From Martelella endophytica (GTDB lineage Bacteria > Pseudomonadota > Alphaproteobacteria > Rhizobiales > Rhizobiaceae), in NCBI RefSeq assembly GCF_000960975.1, contig NZ_CP010803.1:4185818-4249817 (forward strand): a stretch of DNA of 64,000 nt, written 5' to 3'. The notes under the pieces were generated by a model. It was not told the DNA's origin. It did not search any database and was given only the letters and a program-made list of their open reading frames with translations. Of the stretch, positions 45,316-54,416 are shown piece by piece; positions within the stretch are counted from its first letter, which is position 1; the number at the start of each line of letters is the position of its first letter. The position numbers and the translations under genes were made by a program.

Positions 45316-45663
45316 TCAGGCGGAAGGAAGCTGGTCGAGTGGACGGGCACCGGCGATCTGCTCGGCGCGGGACTTGTGCTTGTCCGCCTCTTCCCGCCAG
45401 AGCGCAGCCTCGCGCGTCGAATGGCGGGCGTTGCGGCGATGCTTGCGCTGCGCCACCCAGGTGAAAAGCGAGCCGAGAACGGCCCCCAGAATGAAGGCAA
45501 TGAAGATATAGACGAAGAACGGCGCCGACACCGACAACACCGTGTCGTCAGGCCTGAATGGATTGAGCGCCATCGTCACGGCGCCGCGATTGGCCACCGA
45601 AAGAAGCACAAGCACAATCCCGATCGGCAGAAGAATCAGGATGTTGATCAGCTTTCTTGTCAT
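45316..45663 (-). CDS. LapA-domain inner-membrane protein
   Basis: A 115-residue protein with two hydrophobic segments (about 5-25 and 45-68) joined by a short loop, then a charged cytosolic tail. This is the LapA (DUF1049) arrangement; in E. coli LapA works with LapB in lipopolysaccharide assembly control. Here it sits directly downstream of ihfB, a conserved association in proteobacteria. A role in LPS regulation in this organism is inference. Confidence 0.85.
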   Translation of the reverse strand: MTRKLINILILLPIGIVLVLLSVANRGAVTMALNPFRPDDTVLSVSAPFFVYIFIAFILGAVLGSLFTWVAQRKHRRNARHSTREAALWREEADKHKSRAEQIAGARPLDQLPSA

Positions 45664-45681
45664 TTCGTCCGCCCCTGCGGT

Positions 45682-45972
45682 TCAGTCTTTCTGATCGGGG
45701 TTGAGGCGCTCGCGCAGTTCCTTGCCGGTCTTGAAGAACGGCACCCACTTCTCCTCGACGAAGACAGTGTCTCCGGTGCGCGGGTTGCGCCCCGACCGCG
45801 AAGGTCGGTTCTTGACGGAAAACGCGCCGAAGCCGCGCAGTTCCACCCGGTTGCCTGCGGCGAGCGCATCGGCAATCTCGTCGAGGATTGCGTTAACGAT
45901 GTTCTCGACATCGCGGTGATATAGATGCGGATTGCGCTGCGCCACAATCTGGACCAGTTCCGACTTGATCAC
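45682..45972 (-). CDS. ihfB: Integration host factor subunit beta
   Basis: A 96-residue DNA-bending protein of the HU/IHF family that pairs with IhfA; among its jobs is assisting RpoN-dependent promoters. The DNA-binding signature '[21 protein letters not shown]' (with the intercalating Pro in the beta arm) is clear. GTG at 45972 is the start ([12 protein letters not shown]); GAGGGG and AAGG lie upstream. An open extension to 46041 is not conserved and contains no better start. Confidence 0.95.
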   Translation of the reverse strand: MIKSELVQIVAQRNPHLYHRDVENIVNAILDEIADALAAGNRVELRGFGAFSVKNRPSRSGRNPRTGDTVFVEEKWVPFFKTGKELRERLNPDQKD

Positions 45973-46000
45973 GCCTTGCCCCTCAAATCCATGATTTTCA

Positions 46001-46945
46001 TTACCATTTACTTTGCCCCACCGACAGGAGGCCGTCAACAAGGCCGAGCTGTTCCAGCATGTCCGGCCTCAGAAAACCGCCAAGCCCGAGCGTTTCAAGC
46101 GCCCTGCCAGCCACCCACGCCAGATTGAAACCGAATTCGTCCCTGTTTACGCCATCCCACGAGCGGATTTCAAGATCGCCGTCGACGCCCTGATCGGCGA
46201 GAAACGCCCGGATGTCATCGCGGTTGCCGATCTCGTCGATCAGGCCGGCCTCGAGAGCCTGGCGACCGGTGAGGATGCGGCCGTCGGCGAGCGCAAATGC
46301 CGCCTCGCGCGGCATCGCGCGTCGTTCCGCGACAAGGTCAACGAACCAGTCATAGGTGTCCATCACCAGCGCCCGCACCATGTCCTGCGCTTCGGGGCTG
46401 GCATCGGTGAAGGGCGACGGCTCGGCCTTGAGCGGCGCCGACTTCACGGCGTCGACCGAAACCCCGAGCTTGTCGAGCAGTTCCTTGGCCTGCGGATACA
46501 TGAACAGGACGCCGATCGAACCGGTGATCGAGGTATTGCCGGCAAAGATGCGATCGCCGGCGAGCGCGATCATGTAGCCGGCGGAGGCCGCTTCACCACG
46601 GATCTCGCTGACAACGGGCTTCTTTTCGGCGACCGCGCGGATCGCCTTGTAGAGCACTTCGCCACCATAGGTCGTGCCGCCACCGGTCGACAGCGAGACG
46701 ATCAGGGCGCGGGCACTCGGGTCATCGCCGATCTCGCGGATGGTTTCGAGCATGATCTCATCGTCAACGACGAGGCCGTTGATCGACAGTTCGGCGATAT
46801 GGGGACGACCAAGGGCGGAAGACGGACCGGCATAGACGCGGTAGACGAGCGCGACCAGCACCACGGCGATGATGATCGCCACGGCCCGCCACCAGCCAAC
46901 CCGCCGGCGCAGCCGCCTGCGTTCGAGAATGTCCGAAATGTTCAT
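46001..46945 (-). CDS. sppA: Signal peptide peptidase SppA, short form
   Basis: A 314-residue S49 serine protease degrading cleaved signal peptides at the inner membrane. The N-terminal anchor spans about residues 18-38. The catalytic Ser lies in '[11 protein letters not shown]' and the Lys in '[11 protein letters not shown]'. It is the single-repeat form that works as an oligomer. The ATG at 46945 is chosen; the 58-residue extension upstream to 47119 lacks family features. ihfB follows 28 bp downstream. Confidence 0.94.
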   Translation of the reverse strand: MNISDILERRRLRRRVGWWRAVAIIIAVVLVALVYRVYAGPSSALGRPHIAELSINGLVVDDEIMLETIREIGDDPSARALIVSLSTGGGTTYGGEVLYKAIRAVAEKKPVVSEIRGEAASAGYMIALAGDRIFAGNTSITGSIGVLFMYPQAKELLDKLGVSVDAVKSAPLKAEPSPFTDASPEAQDMVRALVMDTYDWFVDLVAERRAMPREAAFALADGRILTGRQALEAGLIDEIGNRDDIRAFLADQGVDGDLEIRSWDGVNRDEFGFNLAWVAGRALETLGLGGFLRPDMLEQLGLVDGLLSVGQSKW

Positions 46946-47187
46946 GTCTTGTCCTGCCGCCTCGCCGACCTCTGCCGGCGCCAAGCCCCTGCTCAAGCTT
47001 CGCGAATGTGCGCGGCCATGCCCCCATCTGTCAATCACGGACGGTGTTTTTATGCAGTAATCCTTGTTCGGACGGTCAAAACATACTACCTCGTTGGAGC
47101 CGGCACCAAGGTCCGCCATCTGGGCGGTAACGCGCTCTCGTTACAGCGGAGCGAGGCGGCCGCCGGAACAGATGAAAACGGAACACG

Positions 47188-47850
47188 ATGAGCATATCGC
47201 AGGCAGAAAACGGTATCCCGCCCCGGCGGAGCGTGGACGCGGCCTTTCGCAAGGCGGCCAAGCATTCGCGCCATGTGCGCCTGCTGAAGGTGCTACTGCC
47301 GGTTGCCGCCCTTCTGATCACCGCCGGCCTGATCGCCGCGACGCTGCTGCGCGACATGGTGCCCGACAATCTTTCGCTGGACGCGGCCTCGATCGAAAAC
47401 GGCATGATCGTCATGACCAATCCGGGCATGTCAGGGCGCAACAAGGACGGGATTGCCTATTCGCTGAAGGCGGATCGCGCGCTTCTGCCGGCCGCCGATC
47501 CCGATAACAGCGACGTCACGCTGGAGAATGTGATTGCCACCGTACCGGTGGACGACGGCGTGACGGCGGTCGTCAACGCGACCAGCACGCTGTTCAACCG
47601 CCTCACCGAGCAGCTCAATATCGGTGAGCCCTTCACCATCAAGCTTTCGAACGGCATGACGGCCGATTTCCAGTCCGCCAATATCGACATCAAGGCGGGC
47701 ACGCTGGTGAGCAATGATCCGGTCTCGGTCGACTCGCCGCAGGCGTCGGTGGTTGCCCGAAACGTAAATATCACCGATAACGGTCAGAAAATTGAATTCG
47801 GCGGCGGCGTGCATGTTGAGCTCGCGCCCTCGGCGCTCGGCCAGCAATGA
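47188..47850 (+). CDS. lptC: LPS export protein LptC
   Basis: A bitopic component of the Lpt bridge that passes lipopolysaccharide from LptBFG to LptA. 220 residues: one membrane anchor at about 32-53, then a periplasmic beta-jellyroll domain ('DNLSLDAASIENGMIVMTNPGMSGRNKDG' through 'KIEFGGGVHVEL'). The stop overlaps the lptA start by 4 nt (ATGA), and lptB follows, so lptC-lptA-lptB form an operon. Confidence 0.9.
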   Translation: MSISQAENGIPPRRSVDAAFRKAAKHSRHVRLLKVLLPVAALLITAGLIAATLLRDMVPDNLSLDAASIENGMIVMTNPGMSGRNKDGIAYSLKADRALLPAADPDNSDVTLENVIATVPVDDGVTAVVNATSTLFNRLTEQLNIGEPFTIKLSNGMTADFQSANIDIKAGTLVSNDPVSVDSPQASVVARNVNITDNGQKIEFGGGVHVELAPSALGQQ

Positions 47851-48425
47851 GGTTTTCGATGAACTTGAACATGATCTGGAATGGCATTTCGAAACCCGCA
47901 ACCGTCGCGGCGCTTTCGCTCGCATCCGTGCTCGCGGTCCTGCCGGCTGATGGCTTTGCGCAGTCGACCCGCACGAGCGGCTTCCAGATTTCCAACGATC
48001 AGCCGATCAATATCGATGCCGACAAGTTCGATGTCGACGACCGCACCAAGCTCATCACCTTCACCGGCAATGTCGTGGCCATCCAGGGCGAGAACCAGGT
48101 GAAGGCGGGCAAGATGGTGGTGCGCTATGCCGGAGGCTCGACCGGCCTTGCCGCCGGCCAGGGCGATATCGAGCGCATCGATCTGAGCGAATCCGTCCAG
48201 CTCGACACCGCGACCCAGAAGGCAACCGGCGACACCGGCTATTTCGACATGACCAGCCAGCACTTTGTGCTGCAGGGCAAGCAGGTCGTGCTGTCTGAAG
48301 GCGGCAATGTCTTCGTCGGCTGCAAGCTGACGGTCAACATGGCCACGAGCCAGGCCAATCTCGATGCCTGCGGCGGCCGGGTACAGGTCAAGCTCAACCC
48401 GCAGTCGGCACCGCAGAGCAACTGA
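47847..48425 (+). CDS. lptA: LPS transport periplasmic protein LptA
   Basis: A periplasmic LptA/OstA-N domain protein of 192 residues that bridges LptC and LptD. A signal peptide ends near residue 38 (after 'GFA'). The OstA-like repeat region follows: '[26 protein letters not shown]'. The ATG at 47847 overlaps the lptC stop; a second ATG at 47859 is also possible. The Cys residues in 'VGCKL' and 'DACGG' may form a disulfide. Confidence 0.92.
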   Translation: MRFSMNLNMIWNGISKPATVAALSLASVLAVLPADGFAQSTRTSGFQISNDQPINIDADKFDVDDRTKLITFTGNVVAIQGENQVKAGKMVVRYAGGSTGLAAGQGDIERIDLSESVQLDTATQKATGDTGYFDMTSQHFVLQGKQVVLSEGGNVFVGCKLTVNMATSQANLDACGGRVQVKLNPQSAPQSN

Positions 48426-48430
48426 CATCC

Positions 48431-49237
48431 ATGCGCAGACAGACCATAACAAACGGCGAAGCCGAAGACGAACTCAACGGCAGCAAACGACCGCTCAACG
48501 GCGGCGATCGCTATCAGGGCACGCTGATCGCCCAGGGCCTGACGAAGACCTATCGCAACCGTCGCGTCGTCAACGGCGTTTCGCTGGTGGTGCGTCGTGG
48601 CGAAGCCGTCGGCCTGCTGGGCCCGAACGGCGCGGGCAAGACCACCTGTTTCTACATGATCACCGGCCTTGTCCCCGTGGACGAGGGCCAGATCGTGCTG
48701 CACGGCAACGATGTCACCCAGTTGCCGATGTATCGGCGCGCCCGCCTCGGCGTCGGCTATCTGCCGCAGGAAGCATCGATCTTCCGCGGCCTGACGGTCG
48801 AGGGCAATATCCGCGCCGTGCTGGAGCTGACCTCCCTGAAGAAAAAGGAACGCGAGGAAAAGCTCGAGCAACTGATGGAGGAGTTCGGCATCACCCGGTT
48901 GCGCAAGTCACCGGCCGTGGCGCTGTCAGGCGGCGAACGGCGGCGGCTCGAGATCGCCCGGGCGCTCGCCACCGACCCGGCCTTCATGCTGCTCGACGAA
49001 CCCTTTGCCGGCGTCGACCCGATTTCGGTCAGCGACATCCAGAACCTCATCCGCCACCTGACACGCAGGGGCATCGGCGTGCTGATCACCGATCATAACG
49101 TGCGCGAGACGCTCGGCCTCATCGACCGGGCTTACATCATCCATGCCGGCGAGGTGCTGACGCATGGACGGGCAGAGGAAATCGTTGCCAACAGCGATGT
49201 CCGCCGCTTCTATCTCGGCGACAATTTCAGCCTCTAG
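48431..49237 (+). CDS. lptB: LPS export ABC transporter ATP-binding protein LptB
   Basis: The ATPase driving LPS extraction. The 268 residues include a roughly 30-residue N-terminal extension before the ABC core. Walker A is 'GPNGAGKTT', the signature is '[15 protein letters not shown]' and Walker B is '[13 protein letters not shown]', with the His switch in '[11 protein letters not shown]'. It begins 5 bp after lptA. The permeases LptF/LptG are not in this window. Confidence 0.96.
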   Translation: MRRQTITNGEAEDELNGSKRPLNGGDRYQGTLIAQGLTKTYRNRRVVNGVSLVVRRGEAVGLLGPNGAGKTTCFYMITGLVPVDEGQIVLHGNDVTQLPMYRRARLGVGYLPQEASIFRGLTVEGNIRAVLELTSLKKKEREEKLEQLMEEFGITRLRKSPAVALSGGERRRLEIARALATDPAFMLLDEPFAGVDPISVSDIQNLIRHLTRRGIGVLITDHNVRETLGLIDRAYIIHAGEVLTHGRAEEIVANSDVRRFYLGDNFSL

Positions 49238-49478
49238 GCTGACGATCGCGATCGCCCGACACACTCCCCGAGACCGCGAAACTGTGCTGCGTACCACGCA
49301 GGCAGATTCAGCCTTGATCAACAAGCAATTTTCGTGCCAGTCTATCCTTCAGAGGCTGAGGCGCCTGTCACGTTTTCCGGAGGCCGGGGGCAATCCGAAA
49401 CGGTAGGGCGATGGCCTCGGAGGCGTCGCAATGTCCGGGGGGATGGTGCGCGCATCGTAAAGGGAGTTTCGCGTCCGC

Positions 49479-51002
49479 ATGGCATTGAACGCCAGCCTTT
49501 TGCTCAAACAAAGCCAGTCGATGGTGATGACGCCGCAGCTGATGCAGTCCATCCAGCTGCTGCAGATGCCGCACCTTGAGCTTGCCCAGTTCATCGCTCA
49601 TGAGGTCGAGAAAAACCCGCTGCTGGAACTGTCGAACTCGGACGAGACCCGCGGCGAGGATGCCGCCGACGCCGCTGAAGCGCCCGAGGCAGGCGCGATC
49701 GCGAACGACTGGTATAGCGACGACCAGCAGCCAAGCCCGCAGCTCGCCGAAAGCCTCGACAGCAACTACGACAATGCCTTCACCGACGATGCGCCGGCGA
49801 TGCGGCCGGATGCCCCGGAGCTGATGAGCCAGTGGAAATCGATGCCCGGTGCGGGCGGTGACGACCATGTCGACCTCGACGAGTTCGTCGCCGAACGTCC
49901 TTGCCTGCGCGATCATCTCGTCGGGCAGATCGCCCTCTCCTTTCGCACTGCGGCCGATCAGGCCATCGCCCGCTACCTCGTCGACTATGTCGATGAAGCG
50001 GGCTATTTCCGGGGCGAGGTGGACGATATCGCCGCGCTCACCGGCGTTGCGTCCGCCGACGTCGTTGCTGTGCTGGCCCGGCTGAAGTCCCTTGATCCGC
50101 CCGGCATCTTTGCCGAATCGCTCTCCGACTGCATGCGCCAGCAGCTTTCCCAGACCGGCAGGCTCGATCCGGTGATGTCGGTGCTGATTGACAATCTCGA
50201 CCTGCTGGCCCGCCGCGATTTCGCCCGCCTGAAGAAGCTCTGCGGCGTCAACGAAGACACCCTGCTTGCGATGCTGCGCGAACTGAGGACACTGAACCCG
50301 AAACCCGGCAGCGCCTTTTCGGTGGAACCGCCGGAATCGGTGATCCCGGACGTCATCGTCAGCGCGCGCGGCGATGGCGACTGGCAGATCGAGCTCAATC
50401 CCGAGACCCTGCCCCGCGTGCTGGTCAACCGTCCCTATCTTGCAGAGGTTCGCGCCGCACAGGGCATGTCGGAAGCGGATCAGAACTTCCTCAACACCTG
50501 CCTTCAGAACGCCAACTGGCTGACCCGCAGCCTCGACCAGAGAGCACGCACCATCCTCAAGGTCGCCGGCGAGATCGTGCGCCAGCAGGACGCCTTCCTG
50601 CGCCAGGGCGTCCACTATCTGCGGCCGCTGAACCTCAAGACCGTTGCCGATGCGATCAAGATGCATGAATCGACGGTCAGCAGGGTAACCTCGAACAAAT
50701 ACATCCTGACGCCGCGCGGCCTTTACGAGCTGAAATATTTCTTCTCGGTTTCGATCGCGACCGCCGATGCGACCGGTGACGCCCATTCGGCCGAATCGGT
50801 GCGCCACCGCATTCGCCAGATGATCGGCGCGGAGACCGCGGATGCTGTCCTGTCCGACGACGACATCGTCGCGATCCTGGCGAAAGACGACATCACGCTT
50901 GCCCGGCGCACCGTGGCGAAATACCGTGAAGCGATGAATATCCCCTCATCGGTGCAGCGACGGCGCGAAAAACGTGCCCACGCCAAGGTCATGGGATCAT
51001 AG
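49479..51002 (+). CDS. rpoN: RNA polymerase sigma-54 factor
   Basis: Sigma-54 directs transcription of nitrogen-fixation, nitrogen-assimilation and other activator-dependent genes. The 507 residues contain region I (about 1-50, Gln- and Leu-rich, 'LLKQSQSMVMTPQLMQSIQLLQMPHLELAQFI'), an acidic region II (about 60-110), the core-binding region, and the C-terminal RpoN box 'ARRTVAKYRE'. AAAGGGAG lies rather far (about 12 nt) upstream of the ATG. The rpoN-hpf-ptsN order downstream of lptB is the classic proteobacterial arrangement. Confidence 0.97.
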   Translation: MALNASLLLKQSQSMVMTPQLMQSIQLLQMPHLELAQFIAHEVEKNPLLELSNSDETRGEDAADAAEAPEAGAIANDWYSDDQQPSPQLAESLDSNYDNAFTDDAPAMRPDAPELMSQWKSMPGAGGDDHVDLDEFVAERPCLRDHLVGQIALSFRTAADQAIARYLVDYVDEAGYFRGEVDDIAALTGVASADVVAVLARLKSLDPPGIFAESLSDCMRQQLSQTGRLDPVMSVLIDNLDLLARRDFARLKKLCGVNEDTLLAMLRELRTLNPKPGSAFSVEPPESVIPDVIVSARGDGDWQIELNPETLPRVLVNRPYLAEVRAAQGMSEADQNFLNTCLQNANWLTRSLDQRARTILKVAGEIVRQQDAFLRQGVHYLRPLNLKTVADAIKMHESTVSRVTSNKYILTPRGLYELKYFFSVSIATADATGDAHSAESVRHRIRQMIGAETADAVLSDDDIVAILAKDDITLARRTVAKYREAMNIPSSVQRRREKRAHAKVMGS

Positions 51003-51053
51003 GCGAAATCGCGCCGCACCGCGCTGATGCCGGCCGCGGGCCCCGCCGCGTCA

Positions 51054-51082
51054 TTGACTTGCCGGCCCATGAGGGCTAGAAG
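51054..51082 (+). promoter_or_regulatory. Candidate sigma-70 promoter of hpf
   Basis: TTGACT (51054-51059) and TAGAAG (51077-51082) are spaced by 17 nt, about 50 bp after rpoN. It would give hpf its own transcript with a leader of about 240 nt. Confidence 0.5.
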
Positions 51083-51328
51083 CCCGCCGCAACCGGGGCC
51101 TGGTGCGGGCCCCGACCCCATGCGCCGTTAAGGATGATGCGACTTCGGCTTTGGATTGCGACCCTGAATATGGAAACGGTGCTGGCAAACGGCCGAAAAA
51201 TGCCCAAATAAAATATGATGGCCTCTGGTCATCAAGGGACAGCATCAGCCACGGCCGAAGGCCTTGGAGGAGTTCATGGGTTGGCATAAGCTGATGCTGG
51301 CAAACACCAGAAGAAGGGAAGATCATCC
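51083..51328 (+). promoter_or_regulatory. Long structured leader of hpf
   Basis: This is the main part of the 326-bp gap between rpoN and hpf. It holds a GC-rich hairpin (CGGGGCC / GGCCCCG, about 51093-51113), a small open frame of 25 codons at 51134-51211, and further short repeats (GATG- and CTGGCAAAC-containing stretches at 51181-51190 and 51296-51304). No known riboswitch was recognised. Such a long leader suggests post-transcriptional control of hpf. Confidence 0.4.
51134..51211 (+). CDS. Candidate 25-codon upstream ORF in the hpf leader
   Basis: ATGATG at 51134/51137, with TTAAGG immediately before it, opens a 25-codon frame ending TAA at 51209-51211. The product is mixed hydrophobic and basic and contains one Trp. 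It does not overlap hpf (117 nt away). It could be a leader peptide or chance; nothing identifies its function. Confidence 0.22.
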   Translation: MMRLRLWIATLNMETVLANGRKMPK

Positions 51329-51898
51329 ATGAGTGTGCGCGTCTCGGGAAAACAGATGGAAGTCGGCGAGAGCTTCCGCGAAAAAATCGAAGACCAGATC
51401 GAAGAGGCGGTTACCAAGTATTTTGATGGTGGCTATTCCAGCCAAGTGACGGTGGAGAAGGCCGGCAGCGGCTTCGAAGCCGATTGCAAGGTTCATCTCG
51501 ACAGCGGCGCTGTGCTCCATGCCACCGGCAAGGCACATGACCCGCAGGCCGCTTTCGAAGCTGCTTTCGAGCGTATTGCCAAGCGCCTGCGTCGCTACAA
51601 GCGCAAGCTCAAGGATCACAATCACCACGACCATAACGATCTCGAAGTGGCCTATTCGGTGATGGACCTCCCGCCTGAGGGCGAAGATGAAATCCCCGAG
51701 GACTATGCGCCGGCGATCATCGCCGAGAGCAAGACCGAGGTTCGCACCATGGCCGTCGCGACTGCCGTCATGGCGCTCGACATGACCGACAAGCCGTTGA
51801 TGCTGTTCCGCAATCCGGACAACAAGACGCTCAACATCGTCTACCGCCGCCCCGATGGCAATATCGGCTGGATTGACACGGCCGGCATTGGTGGCTGA
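51329..51898 (+). CDS. hpf: Long-form ribosome hibernation promoting factor
   Basis: A 189-residue factor with an N-terminal S30AE domain (about 1-105) that binds the 30S decoding region, a linker, and a C-terminal dimerisation domain (about 128-187, 'FRNPDNKTLNIVYRRPDGNIGWID'). This long form joins ribosomes into inactive 100S dimers in slow growth. GAAGGGAAG lies about 8 nt before the ATG. It sits between rpoN and ptsN. Confidence 0.95.
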   Translation: MSVRVSGKQMEVGESFREKIEDQIEEAVTKYFDGGYSSQVTVEKAGSGFEADCKVHLDSGAVLHATGKAHDPQAAFEAAFERIAKRLRRYKRKLKDHNHHDHNDLEVAYSVMDLPPEGEDEIPEDYAPAIIAESKTEVRTMAVATAVMALDMTDKPLMLFRNPDNKTLNIVYRRPDGNIGWIDTAGIGG

Positions 51899-51910
51899 TC
51901 TCTAAAACCC

Positions 51911-51932
51911 GGCGGGTGCGCAAGCACCCGCC
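51911..51932 (+). promoter_or_regulatory. GCAA-loop hairpin between hpf and ptsN
   Basis: A perfect 9-bp stem GGCGGGTGC / GCACCCGCC closed by a GCAA (GNRA) tetraloop starts 13 nt after the hpf stop and ends 24 nt before the ptsN ATG. It has no U-tract, so it is probably an mRNA stabiliser or processing site that sets the hpf/ptsN ratio. Confidence 0.55.
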
Positions 51933-51956
51933 ACAACTATGCCAGGACCTTCCGAC

Positions 51957-52421
51957 ATGGCTCTCGACGACCTGCTGAAACAGGAGGCGATCATTCCCGC
52001 CCTCAAGGCCAATTCCAAGAAGCAGCTGCTGCAGGAATTGTCTGCCCGGGCGGAGGCCATCACCGGTGTGCCCGAACGGGAAATCTTCGAGGTGGTGCTG
52101 CAGCGCGAACGTCTCGGCTCCACCGGTGTCGGCAATGGTATCGCCATTCCGCACGGCAAGCTGCCGAACCTCGATCACATCGTCGGCGTCTTCGCGCGCC
52201 TGTCGCATCCGGTCAATTTCGATGCGCTGGACGATCAGCCTGTCGATCTCGCCTTTCTGCTGCTTGCGCCTGAAGGCGCGGGCGCCGATCACCTCAAGGC
52301 ACTGTCGCGCGTCGCGCGGCTTCTGCGCGACCCGGAACTGACCCGCAAGCTCCGCGCCTCCAATTCGGCAAGCGCCATCTACGCCTTCCTCAATTCGGAC
52401 CCCGACACCTCGGCCGCCTGA
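51957..52421 (+). CDS. ptsN: PTS IIA-like nitrogen regulatory protein EIIA(Ntr)
   Basis: A 154-residue phosphocarrier of the nitrogen PTS that modulates potassium transport and other targets. The phosphorylated His is H66 in 'GNGIAIPHGKLPN'. The ATG at 51957 (MALDDLL) has AGGAC 8 nt before it; the earlier in-frame ATG at 51939 falls close after the hairpin and is less likely. It is the last gene of the rpoN-hpf-ptsN cluster, convergent with the SDR gene. Confidence 0.94.
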   Translation: MALDDLLKQEAIIPALKANSKKQLLQELSARAEAITGVPEREIFEVVLQRERLGSTGVGNGIAIPHGKLPNLDHIVGVFARLSHPVNFDALDDQPVDLAFLLLAPEGAGADHLKALSRVARLLRDPELTRKLRASNSASAIYAFLNSDPDTSAA

Positions 52422-52475
52422 GCGTCTTTGAGACCAAGGCGGGGCGATGCGCCGTCCCGGTTCTGGCTCTTATTC

Positions 52476-53303
52476 TCATCCATCCGTTGAACGGGTCAGC
52501 GTTTCCCAATCCGCAATTTCCTGCGTCATGTGTTCCAGCCGCTGGCGCACGAGCCCGAGCGCATCGCTGCCGAGCAATAGCTGCGGCGGCGGATTGTCGG
52601 AGGCCACAAGCGTCAGCACCGCCTCCGCCAGCTTGTCCGGATCGCCAAGCTGCTGACCGCTCTTTTCCTGGCGGGCCGTGCGGATCGGATCGAAAAGCGC
52701 ATCATAGTCCGCAATCGACCGTTCGGTGCGGACCATCGAGCGACCCGCCCAGTCGGTCCGGAACGAACCCGGGCACAGCGCCGTCACGTGCACGCCGAAG
52801 GGCGCCATTTCAGCCCGCATGACCTCGGAAATACCCTGCAGGGCAAACTTGCTTTCACAGTAATAGGCGATCCCCGGCAGGGTGATCAGCCCGCCCATAG
52901 ACGTCACGTTGACGATGAAGCCCGCGCGACGTTCGCGAAAGCGCGGCAGGAAGGCCTTGGCAACGGCGACGGCACCAAACACGTTGACGTCGAACTGACG
53001 ACGCATCTCATCAAGGGAGGACTCCTCGAGAACTCCTTCATGACCGTAACCGGCATTGTTGATCAGCACGTCGACCGGCCCGTGCTCCGCTTCCGCCGTG
53101 GCGACGACATCCGGTATCCGGTCGAATTCCGTCACATCGCAGGAAACCACGCGAACCTCGGGCAGCCGTTCCAGAAGCGCGGTTCGGGCGGTTTCTGAGC
53201 GCACGGTCCCGATAACCCTGTGCCCCGCCTTGAGTGCGGCGGCGGCGATGGCAAAACCGAAACCGGAGTTCGCACCGGTGATGAAGAAGGTTTTGATTGA
53301 CAT
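52476..53303 (-). CDS. Short-chain dehydrogenase/reductase
   Basis: A 275-residue classical SDR oxidoreductase using NAD(P)H. Cofactor motif TGANSGFG at 9-16, NNAG at 82-85, catalytic Ser135 and the Tyr148-x3-Lys152 pair ('YCESK'). Substrate is unknown. Its start is 74 bp from a divergent AraC-family gene, a common pairing in which the regulator controls the enzyme gene. Confidence 0.92.
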   Translation of the reverse strand: MSIKTFFITGANSGFGFAIAAAALKAGHRVIGTVRSETARTALLERLPEVRVVSCDVTEFDRIPDVVATAEAEHGPVDVLINNAGYGHEGVLEESSLDEMRRQFDVNVFGAVAVAKAFLPRFRERRAGFIVNVTSMGGLITLPGIAYYCESKFALQGISEVMRAEMAPFGVHVTALCPGSFRTDWAGRSMVRTERSIADYDALFDPIRTARQEKSGQQLGDPDKLAEAVLTLVASDNPPPQLLLGSDALGLVRQRLEHMTQEIADWETLTRSTDG

Positions 53304-53377
53304 GGAAGCCTCCTGAACTAAGTGAACGATGAATTGACAAATAATTCCGGATCACCCACCCAGACAGAGCAGATACT

Positions 53378-54301
53378 GTGAATACCTTGCACGATCCTAT
53401 AAACGAGACCTTTCAAACCGCAATGACGGCGCTTGCCCTGCGGCTCGCACCGCGTCCCGGCTACAATCGCACGGCGCTCCCGTCCGTTCGCATTCTGAGG
53501 TCGAATACGGTTCTCGAGGATGTGCCCGTTCTCTACCGTCCCGGCGCGGTTTTCGTGCTTCAGGGCTCCAAGCAGGGCTTCCTCGACGGCAACATCTACC
53601 GTTACGATGCGGACCACTACCTCACCGTCTCCGTTCCGGTTCCCTTCCGGATGGCGTCGCAAGCGTCGCCGGAGACGCCCCTGCTGGCCGTCTATGTCGA
53701 TTTCGATCTGCAGCTTGCGGCCGAAATTGCCGTCACCCTGGAGGCCGCGCAGCTGGATATCGCGACCGCGCCGGCGAAAAGTCTCGTTTCGAGCCCTATG
53801 GAACCTGCGATCGCCGACGTGATCCGGCGTCTCCTTGAGGCGCTGTCCGATCCGGCGGAGATTAGCGTTCTGGGATCGGCGCTGCTGCGTGAGCTGCATT
53901 ACCGGGTCTTGATCGGCCCGCAGGGCGGAGCACTGGTCGCCGCCCTGAAGCAGCGCGGCGCTTCCGGCAAGATCATCCAGAGCCTTGCCGCCATTCGCGC
54001 GGGCTTCGCCGACGGGATTTCCGTGCCCGACCTTGCCGCAGCAGCTGGCATGAGCGTTCCGTCCTATCATGCGCATTTCAAGGCCCTGACCGGCAGCACG
54101 CCAATCCAGTACGTCAAGTCGATCAGGCTGCACGAGGCGCGACTGATGCTGGCTCGCCAGAAGGGGCCGATCGCGACGGTGGCGGCCGAGGTCGGCTATG
54201 CCAGCCCAGCCCAGTTCAGCCGGGAATTCAGACGACACTTCGGCCGCAGCGCCACCGAGGAAGCGCGCTGGATGCGGGAACATCTGGGTGAATTCATCTG
54301 A
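53378..54301 (+). CDS. AraC-family transcriptional regulator
   Basis: A 307-residue regulator with an N-terminal AraC_N-type ligand domain (about 30-185, 'YRPGAVFVLQGSKQGFLDGNIYRYD', 'YLTVSVPVPF'). The C-terminal double helix-turn-helix spans about 205-300 ('PDLAAAAGMSVPSYHAHFKALTGSTPIQYVKSIRLHEARLML' region). The start is GTG at 53378; an ATG at 53423 is an alternative. It is divergent from the SDR gene and probably activates it. The inducer is unknown. Confidence 0.9.
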   Translation: MNTLHDPINETFQTAMTALALRLAPRPGYNRTALPSVRILRSNTVLEDVPVLYRPGAVFVLQGSKQGFLDGNIYRYDADHYLTVSVPVPFRMASQASPETPLLAVYVDFDLQLAAEIAVTLEAAQLDIATAPAKSLVSSPMEPAIADVIRRLLEALSDPAEISVLGSALLRELHYRVLIGPQGGALVAALKQRGASGKIIQSLAAIRAGFADGISVPDLAAAAGMSVPSYHAHFKALTGSTPIQYVKSIRLHEARLMLARQKGPIATVAAEVGYASPAQFSREFRRHFGRSATEEARWMREHLGEFI

Positions 54302-54309
54302 GCAAGGCC

Positions 54310-54346
54310 ATAGCAAAAAGCCCCCGCGGTCTCCCGCGAGGGCTTG
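54310..54346 (-). terminator. Intrinsic terminator after grpE
   Basis: On the minus strand a 12-bp stem with one mismatch (AAGCCCTCGCGG / CCGCGGGGGCTT) and a short loop is followed by six T residues. It ends the leftward hrcA-grpE transcript about 70 nt after grpE. On the plus strand it directly follows the AraC gene and may work in both directions. Confidence 0.75.
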
Positions 54347-54416
54347 TCAATAGATTGCCGCGCCAACCGGCTCGGGTTACGGCGTCTCGACGCCGTGCTG
54401 CCCGTTCAAGACCTGA

